42,881 nucleotides of DNA. Origin: an uncultured Gammaproteobacteria bacterium (GTDB lineage: Bacteria > Pseudomonadota > Gammaproteobacteria > Arenicellales > JAANXG01). The notes below the pieces were generated by a model. The model worked only from the letters and a program-made list of their open reading frames with translations. It was not told the origin of the DNA and did not search any database. The position numbers and the translations under genes were made by a program. Shown piece by piece: positions 16,674-26,003 of this stretch. Numbering within the stretch: the stretch's first letter is position 1; each line of letters starts with the position of its first letter. The stretch covers positions 1 to 42,881 of the forward strand of contig CALZGZ010000100.1 of NCBI GenBank assembly GCA_945787105.1. Reading direction: 5' to 3'.

Positions 16674-16928
16674 ATGATGCGACTAATCGGATCCATTTTG
16701 TTGCTTGTCACGTTTTGTTTGCCGATTGCGGTATATCCGATATCGCCTGAAAACCAGGAGCCGATCAGCCTCGACCAAGCTGCCTCTATTGCGAAAAGCC
16801 GCACCGGTGGCAGGGTGTTATCGGCCGAAAAACGTGAAGTGGATGGCCGGTTGCTGTATCGAATCAAGATCCTCACTCCGAAAGGGCGGGTTCGGAGCAT
16901 ATACATCGATCCGCAGAAACAGCAGTGA
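16674..16928 (+). CDS. PepSY-domain protein, exported
   Basis: A small secreted protein of about 84 residues. Signal peptide MMRLIGSILLLVTFCLPIAVYP, then one PepSY-like unit: ISLDQAASIAKSRTGGRVLSAE and LLYRIKILTPKGRVRSIYIDP. PepSY proteins of this size are commonly encoded directly before a response regulator/kinase pair and are thought to modulate the sensor or a protease in the periplasm. Start ATG 16674 (or 16677) is chosen because it opens the signal peptide; the track start 16626 adds residues with no such character. It lies 22 bases ahead of the regulator gene, so it is very likely in the same operon. Confidence 0.85.
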   Translation: MMRLIGSILLLVTFCLPIAVYPISPENQEPISLDQAASIAKSRTGGRVLSAEKREVDGRLLYRIKILTPKGRVRSIYIDPQKQQ

Positions 16929-16950
16929 TCATCTCATCAGAGTTAGCTCA

Positions 16951-17631
16951 ATGCGCGTGCTCGTAGTTGAGGATGAGGCCGGAATCCGGGAGCAACTTGC
17001 GGCGCGTCTGCGCGAGGAAGGGTTTGCCGTGGATACGGCGTCCGATGGCGAGGAGGGATTGTACTTCGGGAGGGAATATCCCGTGGATCTCGCCATCGTG
17101 GATATCGGTTTACCAAAACTGAACGGAATACACCTGACCCAACAGTTGCGAGCTGAAGGGCGAAGCTTTCCTATATTGATACTAACTGCTCGGTCGCGTT
17201 GGCAAGAGAAGGTCGACGGGTTGGAAGCCGGTGCTGATGATTACCTTGTGAAGCCATTCCATGTAGAGGAGTTGTTGGCCAGGGTTCGTGCGTTACTGCG
17301 ACGTACCGCGGGATCAGCACAATCCACAATTGAATGTGGACCGGTGACCTTGAATACCTCTACGCAGGAAGTGTCTGTTGATGGCTCACCATTGACTCTA
17401 ACAGCTTATGAATACCGCTTGTTGCAGTACTTGATGTTTAATTCCGGTAAGGTGGTTTCCAAGGCCGAACTAACCGACCACATATACGAAGAGGATAGTG
17501 ACCGCGATAGCAACGTCATCGAAGTTTTTATCGGCCGCCTGCGCAAAAAAATCGACCCGGACAATCTGATCAAGCCCATTGAGACTCTTCGTGGTCGGGG
17601 CTATCGTTTCAAACTCGCGCGCACGTCGTGA
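16951..17631 (+). CDS. Two-component response regulator, OmpR family (PhoP-like)
   Basis: DNA-binding transcription regulator. Receiver domain: MRVLVVEDE (acidic pocket), phosphorylation site in AIVDIGLPKLNG at about Asp51, Thr in LILTARSRW, and Lys in YLVKPFHVEELL. The C-terminal winged helix has LTAYEYRLLQYLM, SKAELTDHIYEED, NVIEVFIGRLRKKI and ETLRGRGYRF. 226 residues. The track ORF starts in another gene's reading; ATG 16951 gives the normal N-terminus. Its stop overlaps the kinase start (GTGA). Sequence character is closest to PhoP. The TTCAG arrays at 15949 and 20122 are candidate targets. Confidence 0.94.
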   Translation: MRVLVVEDEAGIREQLAARLREEGFAVDTASDGEEGLYFGREYPVDLAIVDIGLPKLNGIHLTQQLRAEGRSFPILILTARSRWQEKVDGLEAGADDYLVKPFHVEELLARVRALLRRTAGSAQSTIECGPVTLNTSTQEVSVDGSPLTLTAYEYRLLQYLMFNSGKVVSKAELTDHIYEEDSDRDSNVIEVFIGRLRKKIDPDNLIKPIETLRGRGYRFKLARTS

Positions 17632-18983
17632 CACTCTCCCTTAACAGCCGGTTATTGCTGGCTGCCAGTGTGGCATCAGTTGCCTTCCTGGGCGTCACTG
17701 GGTGGGTGCTAGACAAGGCGTTTCAAAATAGCGCTGAGACCGCGGTTCGCAACCATTTGCAAGGTCAACTTTATGGGTTACTTGCCGCGTTCGATATCGA
17801 CGGCAGTGGGCGCCTAATTGTGCCGACGAATCTGCCGGAGGCACGATTCTCGCGCATTAATTCCGGACTATACGCCCGGGTGGTGGACCGAGAGTCGAAC
17901 GTGGTTTGGCGTTCCGACTCTTTATTGGGTAGAACTCTTCCTGTAGGTGGGCGGTTAGCGTCTGGCGACTCATTGTTCGAACAAATCACTACTCGACCCG
18001 GTATCGAGTTGTTTTGGTTGAGATTCGGGGTTGCATGGGAAATTGACGATCCAGTATCGGTTGACTATGAATTTACCGTTGCCGAAGACCTGACAAACTA
18101 TAATGCTCAAGTGGAAAGTTTTCGCCGCAGTCTGTGGATTTGGCTTGGGGGGGCGGTGGTCGTGTTATTGTTGGTGCAGACTGTCGTACTAAGGTGGAGC
18201 CTGACGCCATTACGACACGTAGCGGCGGAAGTGGCGGCGGTAGAACGGGGTGAGTTGTCCCAGTTGGCAGGTGAGTATCCCCGCGAGTTATCCGGCTTGA
18301 CGCGCAATATCAATGCCTTCATCACCAATGAGCGCCGTCAGATAGAACGATACCGCAATACGCTGGGCGATCTCGCCCATAGTCTAAAAACACCGCTGGC
18401 AGTAATCCAGGGTGCGATGGAAGCCAAGCAGCCGGTCAATCCGGCTGAGGTTGCCGCCCAAGTGGACCGGATGTCGGAAATAGTCGATTATCAACTTCGG
18501 CGTGCCGCGGCGGTGGGTAAGCGCACTTTGACGGCGCCGGTATCGGTATCAGCGAGCGTCAAAAAAGTGGTTAACTCGCTACGTAAGGTTTACGCCAATC
18601 GGGATATTCAAGTGAACCAAGACATTCGCCCGGGGTTGAAATTCTACGGCGATCAGGGCGATCTTTTCGAAGTACTAGGGAACCTCATCGATAACGCTTT
18701 CAAATGGAGCCGTGGACAGGTCATTGTTCGCGCCGAGCCGATCATGGAGCAGAAGCACCGCTCCGGCGTGCGATTGTTTATTATCGATGATGGGCCGGGT
18801 ATCGACGAGTCTCTACGCGAGCAAGTATTGAAGCGGGGTGTACGGTCGAACGGCCGAGCCGCGGGACAAGGTCTCGGCTTGGCGTCGGTGCAAGACATTG
18901 TTGAGGCATATGGTGGCATGTTGCGTCTCGCCTCGGACAATGGCCGCGGTACGGAAGCGGTGGTCGAGTTCCCTGCGGGCTAA
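17628..18983 (+). CDS. Sensor histidine kinase, PhoQ-like
   Basis: Inner-membrane sensor kinase paired with the regulator. First transmembrane helix about residues 8-28, a periplasmic sensor region of about 130 residues, second helix LWIWLGGAVVVLLLVQTVVL near 165-185, then HAMP-like region, H-box DLAHSLKTPLAVIQG, N-box LGNLIDNAFKW, and G-boxes IIDDGPGID and GQGLGLASV. The H-box DLAHSLKTPLAV is the PhoQ type. 451 residues. GTG start overlaps the regulator stop. The sensor region is not notably acidic in the way of enteric PhoQ, so the signal may not be Mg2+. Confidence 0.92.
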   Translation: MTLSLNSRLLLAASVASVAFLGVTGWVLDKAFQNSAETAVRNHLQGQLYGLLAAFDIDGSGRLIVPTNLPEARFSRINSGLYARVVDRESNVVWRSDSLLGRTLPVGGRLASGDSLFEQITTRPGIELFWLRFGVAWEIDDPVSVDYEFTVAEDLTNYNAQVESFRRSLWIWLGGAVVVLLLVQTVVLRWSLTPLRHVAAEVAAVERGELSQLAGEYPRELSGLTRNINAFITNERRQIERYRNTLGDLAHSLKTPLAVIQGAMEAKQPVNPAEVAAQVDRMSEIVDYQLRRAAAVGKRTLTAPVSVSASVKKVVNSLRKVYANRDIQVNQDIRPGLKFYGDQGDLFEVLGNLIDNAFKWSRGQVIVRAEPIMEQKHRSGVRLFIIDDGPGIDESLREQVLKRGVRSNGRAAGQGLGLASVQDIVEAYGGMLRLASDNGRGTEAVVEFPAG

Positions 18984-19303
18984 TTTAGATATTGAGCCAA
19001 TGCGGTGATAGCGGAAAACAACGGGTTGTTAAGACAAGGGTATTTGATTAATGCGTGGCGTGGCGCCTTGTGCTCGGGGTGGGACCCACACCCGACATCA
19101 CTTGGTGTCGAGCCGCCGCGCTTGTGCTGCGCGCAAACGGCGGGAGGATGGCGTCGGCTTTCTGGCAACAGGAGGTTAACATTCGTCTCGCGAAGGTTTC
19201 CGGCCCTGGGATCCTTGCACTTAAGTGTTGAGCAACCGGCGTCAATCCGCTCGATTGCCACATCGTCGTTCACTGTCCCCGGCGCAACTGGCGGAGTTGT
19301 GAA
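18984..19303. other. Gene-free stretch before djlA
   Basis: Both strands carry open frames of about 100 codons here, but they mirror each other, show no recognisable domain and have no ribosome binding site. GC-rich with an imperfect hairpin, CGACATCA-CT-TGGTGTCG (19097-19114). I see no promoter, tRNA or repeat shared with the rest of the window. Confidence 0.4.
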
Positions 19304-20092
19304 ATGGCTTGGTGGGGAAAATTAGCCGGCGGCACATTTGGCTTCATGTTGGGGGGGCCGCTGGGCGCCGCTTTGGGCGCGGTGTTGGGCCATCAATTCG
19401 ATCGAGGCGTGGCCGACCTCAGTGGTAGGGGCCGAATCCTTAACAGCGAAAGAACACAAACCGTTTTTTTTACCGCTGTTTTTACGATAATGGGATATAT
19501 TGCCAAGGTCGACGGTCGCGTGAGTCCCAGTGAAATCGCGATGGCCGAGCAAGTGATGAGACAGATGCGGCTCAATGCGCAGCAGCGGGACGCCGCGATC
19601 GGATTGTTTCGGCAAGGCAAACGGACGGACTTCCCGGTAGATGACGTGTTGGACCAGTTACGTCACGAGTGTGGGCGGCGTACGACTTTACTACAGATGT
19701 TCTTGGAGATTCAGGTCCAGGCGGCATTTGCCGACGGTGGTCTGGATCACGTGGAGAGGCAAGCACTACTCCATATTGCTGAACAGCTGGGATTCTCCAA
19801 GCGTCGGTTCCAACAGATACTGGGTTTCATTGAAGGTGCATCGGCGTATGAGCGAAGCGCCGCAACTGGGAGACAGCCCTCGTTAGCGGACGCCTATAAA
19901 ACCTTGGGAGTGACATCCGCGACCAGCAGTGCGGAGGTGAAAAAGGCATACCGCAGGTTGATGAATCAACATCATCCCGACAAACTCGTTGCCAAAGGGT
20001 TGCCCGAAGAAATGATCAAGCTGGCTACTGAAAAAACCCAAGAGATTCGAAATGCCTATGAGCAGATCCGCGGGGTCCGGAAAACCCAATGA
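19304..20092 (+). CDS. djlA: Co-chaperone DjlA
   Basis: Membrane-anchored J-domain protein that works with DnaK and is linked to envelope stress control in enterics. N-terminal Gly-rich helix FGFMLGGPLGAALGAVLGHQF acts as anchor and dimerisation segment. A central TerB-like region includes YIAKVDGRVSPSEIAMAE and FADGGLDHVERQALL. The C-terminal J-domain has DAYKTLGV, and the HPD motif in NQHHPDKL. 262 residues, matching DjlA. GGAG lies 9 bases upstream of ATG 19304. It stands between the two-component genes and the quinone oxidoreductase, with no tight operon link. Confidence 0.95.
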   Translation: MAWWGKLAGGTFGFMLGGPLGAALGAVLGHQFDRGVADLSGRGRILNSERTQTVFFTAVFTIMGYIAKVDGRVSPSEIAMAEQVMRQMRLNAQQRDAAIGLFRQGKRTDFPVDDVLDQLRHECGRRTTLLQMFLEIQVQAAFADGGLDHVERQALLHIAEQLGFSKRRFQQILGFIEGASAYERSAATGRQPSLADAYKTLGVTSATSSAEVKKAYRRLMNQHHPDKLVAKGLPEEMIKLATEKTQEIRNAYEQIRGVRKTQ

Positions 20093-20121
20093 GTGGCCCC
20101 TGGGGCTACAATAGTGCAGTA

Positions 20122-20138
20122 TTCAGCTTGCCTTCAGC
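20122..20138 (+). promoter_or_regulatory. TTCAGC direct repeat pair with 11-bp period
   Basis: TTCAGC at 20122-20127 and 20133-20138, start to start 11 bases, the first within ATTCAGCTTG as in the four-unit array at 15949. It ends 27 bases ahead of the quinone oxidoreductase start. A TACAAT box at 20107-20112 lies just upstream of it, so the site could repress as well as activate. Probably read by the same regulator as the 15949 array; that link is inferred. Confidence 0.5.
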
Positions 20139-20165
20139 TAATCGATACAAGAGGGGAACGACATC

Positions 20166-21194
20166 ATGAATATGGCGATTCGCGTTCACGAAACCGGTGG
20201 GCCCGGTAAACTGTGCTGGGAAGAAGTTAACATCGCACAACCCGGCGTGGGTGACGCATTGATTCGACACACCGCCATCGGCCTAAACTTCATCGATATT
20301 TATTTTCGGGAGGGCGCGTATCCCCCGCCACACCTCCCTTTTATCCTGGGTATGGAGGCAGCTGGTGTGGTGGAAGCGGTGGGTCGGGGAGTCACCGAAG
20401 TGTCGGTGGGTGACCGGGTTGCTTATGCCGGCGGGCCGATCGGCGCCTATTGCGAACAGCGATTATATCCCGCCGAGCGTCTGGTGAAGCTGCCCGACGC
20501 GATAGATGACGTGACCGCTGCTGCAATGATGTTACAGGGTTTGACTGCCCAGTATTTGTTGCGCCGTACTTACAGCGTAAAACCTGGTGATGTGATCTTG
20601 TTTCATGCTGCGGCGGGGGGTGTTGGGTCGATCGCCTGCCAATGGGCCAAGCACCTCGGTGCAACCGTAATCGGTACGGTGGGCTCCAACGAGAAAGCCG
20701 ATTACGTCGCCGGTTTAGGCTGTGATTATCCGATAATCTATACTCAAGACGATTTTGTGCCGCGCGTTAAAGAAATTACCGCCGGTACCGGGGTACCGGT
20801 CGTGTACGATTCCGTGGGTAAAGATACGTTTATGAAGTCCCTGGATTGTTTGCGTAAATTGGGCCTGATGGTCAGTTTCGGCCAGTCCTCCGGGGCCGTT
20901 GAACCGATCGAGCCATCCATCCTCAGCAAGAAGGGTTCACTGTACCTGACCCGTCCTACATTATTTGATTATATCGACAAGCGTTCGGATTTGGTCGCCT
21001 CCGCGAGCGAACTATTTGATGTGCTGGAGAGTGGCGCCGTGAAGATCGATGTGCGGCAGACCTACGCGTTGCAGGATGTGGCCCGGGCGCATGAGGATTT
21101 GACGGCGCGAAGAACCACCGGCGCGACCGTGTTGATTCCTGGACTAGCACGGCGTGAGGGTGATCTCGTAGCTAGTCACGATCGAGACGCTTAA
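20166..21194 (+). CDS. qor: NADPH:quinone oxidoreductase, zinc-independent MDR family
   Basis: Reduces quinones or related electrophiles with NADPH in the cytoplasm. N-terminal GroES-like domain with GLNFIDIYFREGAYP and LGMEAAGVVEAVG, then the Rossmann segment AAAGGVGSIACQWAKHLGA at about residue 150. No zinc-binding cysteine cluster is visible, as expected for Qor. 342 residues, slightly longer than the common 325, the extra being a charged tail. GAGGGGA lies upstream of ATG 20166. The 3' end overlaps the convergent CDP-alcohol phosphatidyltransferase gene by 23 bases. Confidence 0.93.
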   Translation: MNMAIRVHETGGPGKLCWEEVNIAQPGVGDALIRHTAIGLNFIDIYFREGAYPPPHLPFILGMEAAGVVEAVGRGVTEVSVGDRVAYAGGPIGAYCEQRLYPAERLVKLPDAIDDVTAAAMMLQGLTAQYLLRRTYSVKPGDVILFHAAAGGVGSIACQWAKHLGATVIGTVGSNEKADYVAGLGCDYPIIYTQDDFVPRVKEITAGTGVPVVYDSVGKDTFMKSLDCLRKLGLMVSFGQSSGAVEPIEPSILSKKGSLYLTRPTLFDYIDKRSDLVASASELFDVLESGAVKIDVRQTYALQDVARAHEDLTARRTTGATVLIPGLARREGDLVASHDRDA

Positions 21195-21864
21195 TCGCAT
21201 CGACGGTGGTGCTGATTTCGACGATCAGCATCAGCACTGCGACGATGATTATCCCCAATCCGGCGACATCGATAAGTGTGACGCCTTGATCAAAACCCAG
21301 CGAGTTTGTCAGCCAGCCTTGATCGCCGGTGGCGTCCGGATACCAGGATAGCGGTTGTCCAAAATCGATGAACGGCTGGGCGACCAATAGGGCGATGGTG
21401 AGTATATGCAACTCAGTAGGTCCAAACGTTGGCAACTCCATGACCCGTGTCAACTCGGCCTTGATCAGTCCATTAATGATCAACAAAAGATACAGGGTAA
21501 TCACCACGAGACCTATGGTGAAATGCGATCCTTTGATCAGGAACATGCCCAAGCCGATGAATACAACGCTCAGCGAATCTCCGAAGTGGTCGAGATAAAA
21601 ACCCAGTTTCGTTGTCTGGCGAGCACGGGCGACGACACCATCCAGGGTATCGGCAAACCAATGTACGAACACCAATACTGCCCCGACGATACACATCCAG
21701 CGCGACCAAGCGGTGAGATACAGGCAGACACAGACGAGCATTGCGGCGAGGATGCCGATTATGGAAATTGCATTGGCGCTAAGCCCGGCGGGAACATAGG
21801 GAAGCAGCTTGGGAAAGAACCACTTCACGAACGGGTCTAACCGGCTGTTTTCTATTTTTTGCAC
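21172..21864 (-). CDS. CDP-alcohol phosphatidyltransferase family membrane protein
   Basis: Integral membrane enzyme that transfers a phosphoalcohol between a CDP-linked donor and an acceptor alcohol. The family signature is intact: DTLDGVVARARQTTKLG then FYLDHFGDSL, giving D..DG..AR...G...D...D. About six transmembrane helices are visible in 230 residues. It is not clearly PgsA or PssA: the spacing and surrounding helices differ, and the substrate cannot be told. Its 3' end overlaps the quinone oxidoreductase gene. queF follows downstream of its start on the same strand, about 100 bases away. Confidence 0.88.
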   Translation of the reverse strand: MQKIENSRLDPFVKWFFPKLLPYVPAGLSANAISIIGILAAMLVCVCLYLTAWSRWMCIVGAVLVFVHWFADTLDGVVARARQTTKLGFYLDHFGDSLSVVFIGLGMFLIKGSHFTIGLVVITLYLLLIINGLIKAELTRVMELPTFGPTELHILTIALLVAQPFIDFGQPLSWYPDATGDQGWLTNSLGFDQGVTLIDVAGLGIIIVAVLMLIVEISTTVDAIKRLDRD

Positions 21865-21963
21865 TGCTCGCGCCGCTGCCGATCATGCATAAAGTTAAGT
21901 AACAACCTAAGGTTTTTCAGGGAAGTATTTGTTTATATGGAAGAATTGAAGTTTCTGCGCCAC

Positions 21964-22353
21964 TTAAGGTAAACGCGCCGTTGCCGGAACGACCCAATCC
22001 GGGGCGCGGTGCTCGGCGACGACAGTGGTGTACAATCCGCCGCGGACATTGAATCTGGCCGTCAGGCGCATGAAACGTGGACCGACGGCCGCGACCAGAT
22101 GGTTGAGAATCTGATTGGTCACCGCCTCGTGGAAGGTGCCTTGGTCGCGATACGACCAGAGATACAATTTGAACGATTTGAGTTCGACACACTTTTCGTC
22201 GGGCACGTATTCGAGGTAGAGGGTCGCAAAATCTGGCTGACCGGTCTTTGGGCACAGACAGGTGAACTCCGGAATTCGAATTCGCACAGTATAATCACGC
22301 CCTGGATTCGGGTTATCGAATGTTTCCAGCGCTTGACTAGTTTGTGTAGGCAT
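21964..22353 (-). CDS. queF: NADPH-dependent 7-cyano-7-deazaguanine reductase QueF
   Basis: Reduces preQ0 to preQ1 in queuosine tRNA modification. Unimodular type: 129 residues carrying both hallmarks, the nucleophilic Cys in [15 protein letters not shown] and the QueF motif [13 protein letters not shown], then HEAVTNQI with the catalytic-region residues. The longer two-module form of E. coli (about 280 residues) is not used here. The sequence FTCLCPKT has Cys in place of the more common Ser before LCPKT. Divergent from smc, with 137 bases between the two starts. Confidence 0.95.
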   Translation of the reverse strand: MPTQTSQALETFDNPNPGRDYTVRIRIPEFTCLCPKTGQPDFATLYLEYVPDEKCVELKSFKLYLWSYRDQGTFHEAVTNQILNHLVAAVGPRFMRLTARFNVRGGLYTTVVAEHRAPDWVVPATARLP

Positions 22354-22490
22354 ATCTGTGATTGTTGTGTTACGTTTATTCGCCAGATTGTAGCGTATTC
22401 CATTTGACTGCTTATAAATCGTTCAGCTTATCCAAAATAGCGCACTTTAAAATGGAATCTATCCTGTTGTCGGTGTTACTGGAATAGTCG

Positions 22491-25400
22491 ATGCGTCTAA
22501 AGCATATCAAACTATCCGGCTTTAAATCCTTCGTTGACCCCACTTCTGTATCGTTTCCCGCTACCCTCGTGGGCGTAGTCGGCCCAAATGGTTGTGGAAA
22601 GTCAAACGTTATTGACGCTGTGCGATGGGTTATGGGCGAGTCGTCTGCGAAAACCTTGCGTGGTGACAGCATGGCCGACGTCATATTCAACGGATCCACA
22701 GCGCGCAAACCAGTGGGTAAGGCGGCCGTGGAGCTGGTATTCGATAACAGCCAGGGTAAAGCGCCGGGCGCCTACGCGGGTTACGGTGAGATCGCGATTC
22801 GCCGTGAATTGTCCCGTGACGGTCAATCCTTGTACTACATAAACAAGACCCGCTGCCGGCGGCGTGACATCACCGATATTTTCCTAGGTACCGGCCTGGG
22901 GCCGCGATCTTACTCGATCATCGAACAAGGTATGGTGAGTCGGATCATCGAAGCAAAACCGGAAGAGCTGCGAGTGCTCGTGGAGGAGGCAGCCGGCATC
23001 TCCAAGTACAAAGAGCGGCGACGCGAGACCGAGACCCGGATTCGCCATACCCAGGAAAATTTGGAAAGAGTTGGAGATATCTGTCGAGAGTTGGAATCTC
23101 AGTTACGGCGTCTCAAGCGGCAATCCAGCGCTGCAGCCCGGTACAAGACCCTCAAGCAGGAAGAGCGGACATTGCGCGTCCAAGTAATGAGCCTCCGCTG
23201 GCGCGGTCTCGATCAGCAGCTCAAGGAACAGGATAGTAATCTGTCGCGGCGACAAACTGAGCTGGAATCTAAAATTGCCGATCAGCGTGGCGCCGAAAAG
23301 GGAATCGAGCAACTGCGGCAAGAATTGGCCGGCGCAAATGAACGCTTGAATCAAACCCAAGGGGAGTTCTATCAGGTTGGTGCGGAAATCGCGAGTAAAG
23401 AACAAAGTATTGAACACTCGCGACAGACCCAGCGGCAACGCGAACAGGAGCTGCAGCGATTGACTGAGGCATATGACGAAGCCCAGGGACACGGGGAGGC
23501 CGACCGCGACCGCCTGGCTGATCTGCAACAGAAGTTGGAAGAGTGCCGCCCACGTTTGGCGCAAGTGAACCAGGAATTCGATCGGGCCATGGATTCGTTG
23601 AAGTCTGCCGAGGACGCATTCCAACATTGGCAAGCCGAATGGGATGAGTTCGGACGCGACGCAGCGCGGCCAGAACATGAGCGCGAAGTCCAACGGGCAC
23701 GTATCGAGGAACATCATCGCCAGATAGAGCATACTGCTGGTCGACAAGCGCGCCTGGCTGAGACCCTGAACGAAATCCAGTTAGCTTTGGAGCGGACCGA
23801 TACACCAGGGTTGCGCGCACAAGTCGGAGAAATGGATCAGCTATATGCGGATCTCGAACAAGGTGTTCATGCACTGGATAGGCGAATCCAGAAACAACGC
23901 GAACTCGTTGATAACGCAGAGGAGGAACTGTATGAGTCACGTCACCGTCATCAGGAAACTGCGGCGCGATTGAACTCCCTTAGAGAAATGCAGGCTTCTG
24001 CGTTAGGCGCACAAGATGAGGATGCGGTTGCATGGTTGCAAAAACAACGTTTGTCCGACGCGCCACGCTTAGCGGGTGAACTTGAGGTGGAACCGGGATG
24101 GGAAACGGCTGTTGATTGTGTGCTGGGTCGACGTTTGGGTGCGCTATGTGTTGAATCCTTAAACCAACTTGCGGCGGTTACGCCTAGCTATCCCGGATCA
24201 GACTTGTGTATGGTCGAGAACAGGGGCGGACAATGTTTCGATACACCGTCGGCTACACCAACATTGTTGACTAAGGTCATTTGTCACCGAGCAGACCTCA
24301 AACACTGGCTTGGTCATGTTTATATCAGCCGAGACATCGAAGCCGCAATCCTACGGCGCGGACAACTTGCAGCGCATGAATCAATTGTCACTCAAGATGG
24401 CGTGTGGATGGGGCAGAACTGGGTGGTCGTGGCCAAGGGTGAGGGCGCCAAAGCCGGTTTACTGGTGAGAGAAAAAGAAATCGAGCATTTATCTCGAGTT
24501 GAACAACAACTCGCTCACGAGATCGAGAGCCTCGACGGCGGTATCGAGGATCACCGGCAGCGCTTGGTGGAGCTAGAAGAAGAACAAGCCGCGCAACGCC
24601 GGACCCTGAGCGATAAAACACGACAACGTACCGAGCTACATAAAAAATTGGGTCATGCCGAGGCGCGCGCTGTTGAGTTATACGCACGCCGGGACCAGAT
24701 CCAGGCAGATTTGAGCGAGTTGGATCAATTCCTTGAGCAAGCGGAGTCTGAGTTGATGAAGGCCCGTTCAAAAATCGATAATGCCCAACGACTGTCGGAA
24801 GACTTTCAAGTCCGTCATGTAAACCTGTCCGCCGAGCGCTCCGAATTGCGCCAGGAACTTGAACAGGCCAACGTAGCGGCAAACTCGGCCCGCGAGGCCA
24901 AGCACCGCGAGCAATTTGAACAAAAACGGCTATTGGCGGCACTGGAAACGTTACAAGAAAGTATTCACCGGATGGATCATCAGCAATCCACCATAACCCA
25001 GCGTCAGCAGGCGCTGCGCGAATTGCTGCATGACGGTGATCCGCCCGAGATTAAACTACAAGAAGAGCTGGATTCATTGCTTGACAAGCGAGTAAAGGCT
25101 GAATCGCGATTGGCGCAAGCGAGGAAAGAAGTGGAACATCTGGATTCTGCAATTCGCGGTAAAGAGCAACATCGCGTCGAGCATGAAAACGTCGCGCAAC
25201 AGCTGCGGGAACAAGTCGAGCAGTTACGGTTGGCGAGACAAGAATTGGTGGTGCGGCGCGATACCGTCGCCGATCAGATCAAAGAAAATGGCCGTCAGCC
25301 GCAAACAGTGCTGCAGGAACTGCCTGAAGACGTACAGGAAGAGACTTGGCAGGAGCAGTTGGATCGCATTGCCGCGCGTATAGAACGTATTGGTCCGGTT

Positions 25401-26003
25401 AATCTGGTGGCGATCGAAGAATACGAGGAACAATCCGAGCGTAAGTCTTACCTCGACAAGCAGCACGAGGATTTATCCGCGGCGCTTGCGATGTTAGAGG
25501 ATGTAATCCACAAGATAGACCGGGAAACGCGGGCGCGATTCAAGGAGACTTTCGAGGCTCTTAACAGTCAGTTCCAGGAATTCTTTCCGCGATTGTTCGG
25601 TGGGGGCAATGCCTACCTTGAACTAACCGGAACCGACTTGCTGGACACCGGCGTGAGTGTGATGGCACGACCACCGGGGAAGCGGAACAGCACCATTCAC
25701 CTGTTATCCGGCGGTGAGAAGGCACTTACTGCGGTCGCATTGTTATTTGGGTTCTTCGATCTCAATCCGGCTCCTTTTTGCATGCTGGACGAGGTCGACG
25801 CGCCTCTGGATGATGCTAATGTCGAGCGCTACTGTAAGATCCTCAAGACCTTGGCGGATAGAACCCAGTTGATTGTGATTACTCATAATAAGATCACCAT
25901 GGAAGGTGCCAACATTTTGATCGGGATAACCATGGCGGAGCCCGGCGTATCGAGGTTAGTTTCCGTGGATGTTGACGCGGCAATGGAAATGGCGGTCCAA
26001 TGA
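22491..26003 (+). CDS. smc: Chromosome partition protein SMC
   Basis: ATPase of the condensin-type SMC complex. Walker A GPNGCGKSN at residues 31-39, long heptad coiled coil (about 170-500), hinge around 520-660 (WETAVDCVLGRRLGALCV to QNWVVVAKGEG), second coiled coil, then signature LLSGGEKALTAVALLF and Walker B FCMLDEVDAPLDD. 1170 residues, full length. Gammaproteobacteria use SMC or MukB, so this host is of the SMC type. The stop overlaps the zipA start as ATGA. scpA and scpB are not in the window. Confidence 0.97.
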   Translation: MRLKHIKLSGFKSFVDPTSVSFPATLVGVVGPNGCGKSNVIDAVRWVMGESSAKTLRGDSMADVIFNGSTARKPVGKAAVELVFDNSQGKAPGAYAGYGEIAIRRELSRDGQSLYYINKTRCRRRDITDIFLGTGLGPRSYSIIEQGMVSRIIEAKPEELRVLVEEAAGISKYKERRRETETRIRHTQENLERVGDICRELESQLRRLKRQSSAAARYKTLKQEERTLRVQVMSLRWRGLDQQLKEQDSNLSRRQTELESKIADQRGAEKGIEQLRQELAGANERLNQTQGEFYQVGAEIASKEQSIEHSRQTQRQREQELQRLTEAYDEAQGHGEADRDRLADLQQKLEECRPRLAQVNQEFDRAMDSLKSAEDAFQHWQAEWDEFGRDAARPEHEREVQRARIEEHHRQIEHTAGRQARLAETLNEIQLALERTDTPGLRAQVGEMDQLYADLEQGVHALDRRIQKQRELVDNAEEELYESRHRHQETAARLNSLREMQASALGAQDEDAVAWLQKQRLSDAPRLAGELEVEPGWETAVDCVLGRRLGALCVESLNQLAAVTPSYPGSDLCMVENRGGQCFDTPSATPTLLTKVICHRADLKHWLGHVYISRDIEAAILRRGQLAAHESIVTQDGVWMGQNWVVVAKGEGAKAGLLVREKEIEHLSRVEQQLAHEIESLDGGIEDHRQRLVELEEEQAAQRRTLSDKTRQRTELHKKLGHAEARAVELYARRDQIQADLSELDQFLEQAESELMKARSKIDNAQRLSEDFQVRHVNLSAERSELRQELEQANVAANSAREAKHREQFEQKRLLAALETLQESIHRMDHQQSTITQRQQALRELLHDGDPPEIKLQEELDSLLDKRVKAESRLAQARKEVEHLDSAIRGKEQHRVEHENVAQQLREQVEQLRLARQELVVRRDTVADQIKENGRQPQTVLQELPEDVQEETWQEQLDRIAARIERIGPVNLVAIEEYEEQSERKSYLDKQHEDLSAALAMLEDVIHKIDRETRARFKETFEALNSQFQEFFPRLFGGGNAYLELTGTDLLDTGVSVMARPPGKRNSTIHLLSGGEKALTAVALLFGFFDLNPAPFCMLDEVDAPLDDANVERYCKILKTLADRTQLIVITHNKITMEGANILIGITMAEPGVSRLVSVDVDAAMEMAVQ

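Noticed and set aside
19005-19325. Plus-strand ORF of 106 codons before djlA
   Set aside because: No ribosome binding site or domain, overlaps the djlA start, and a mirror ORF exists on the other strand.
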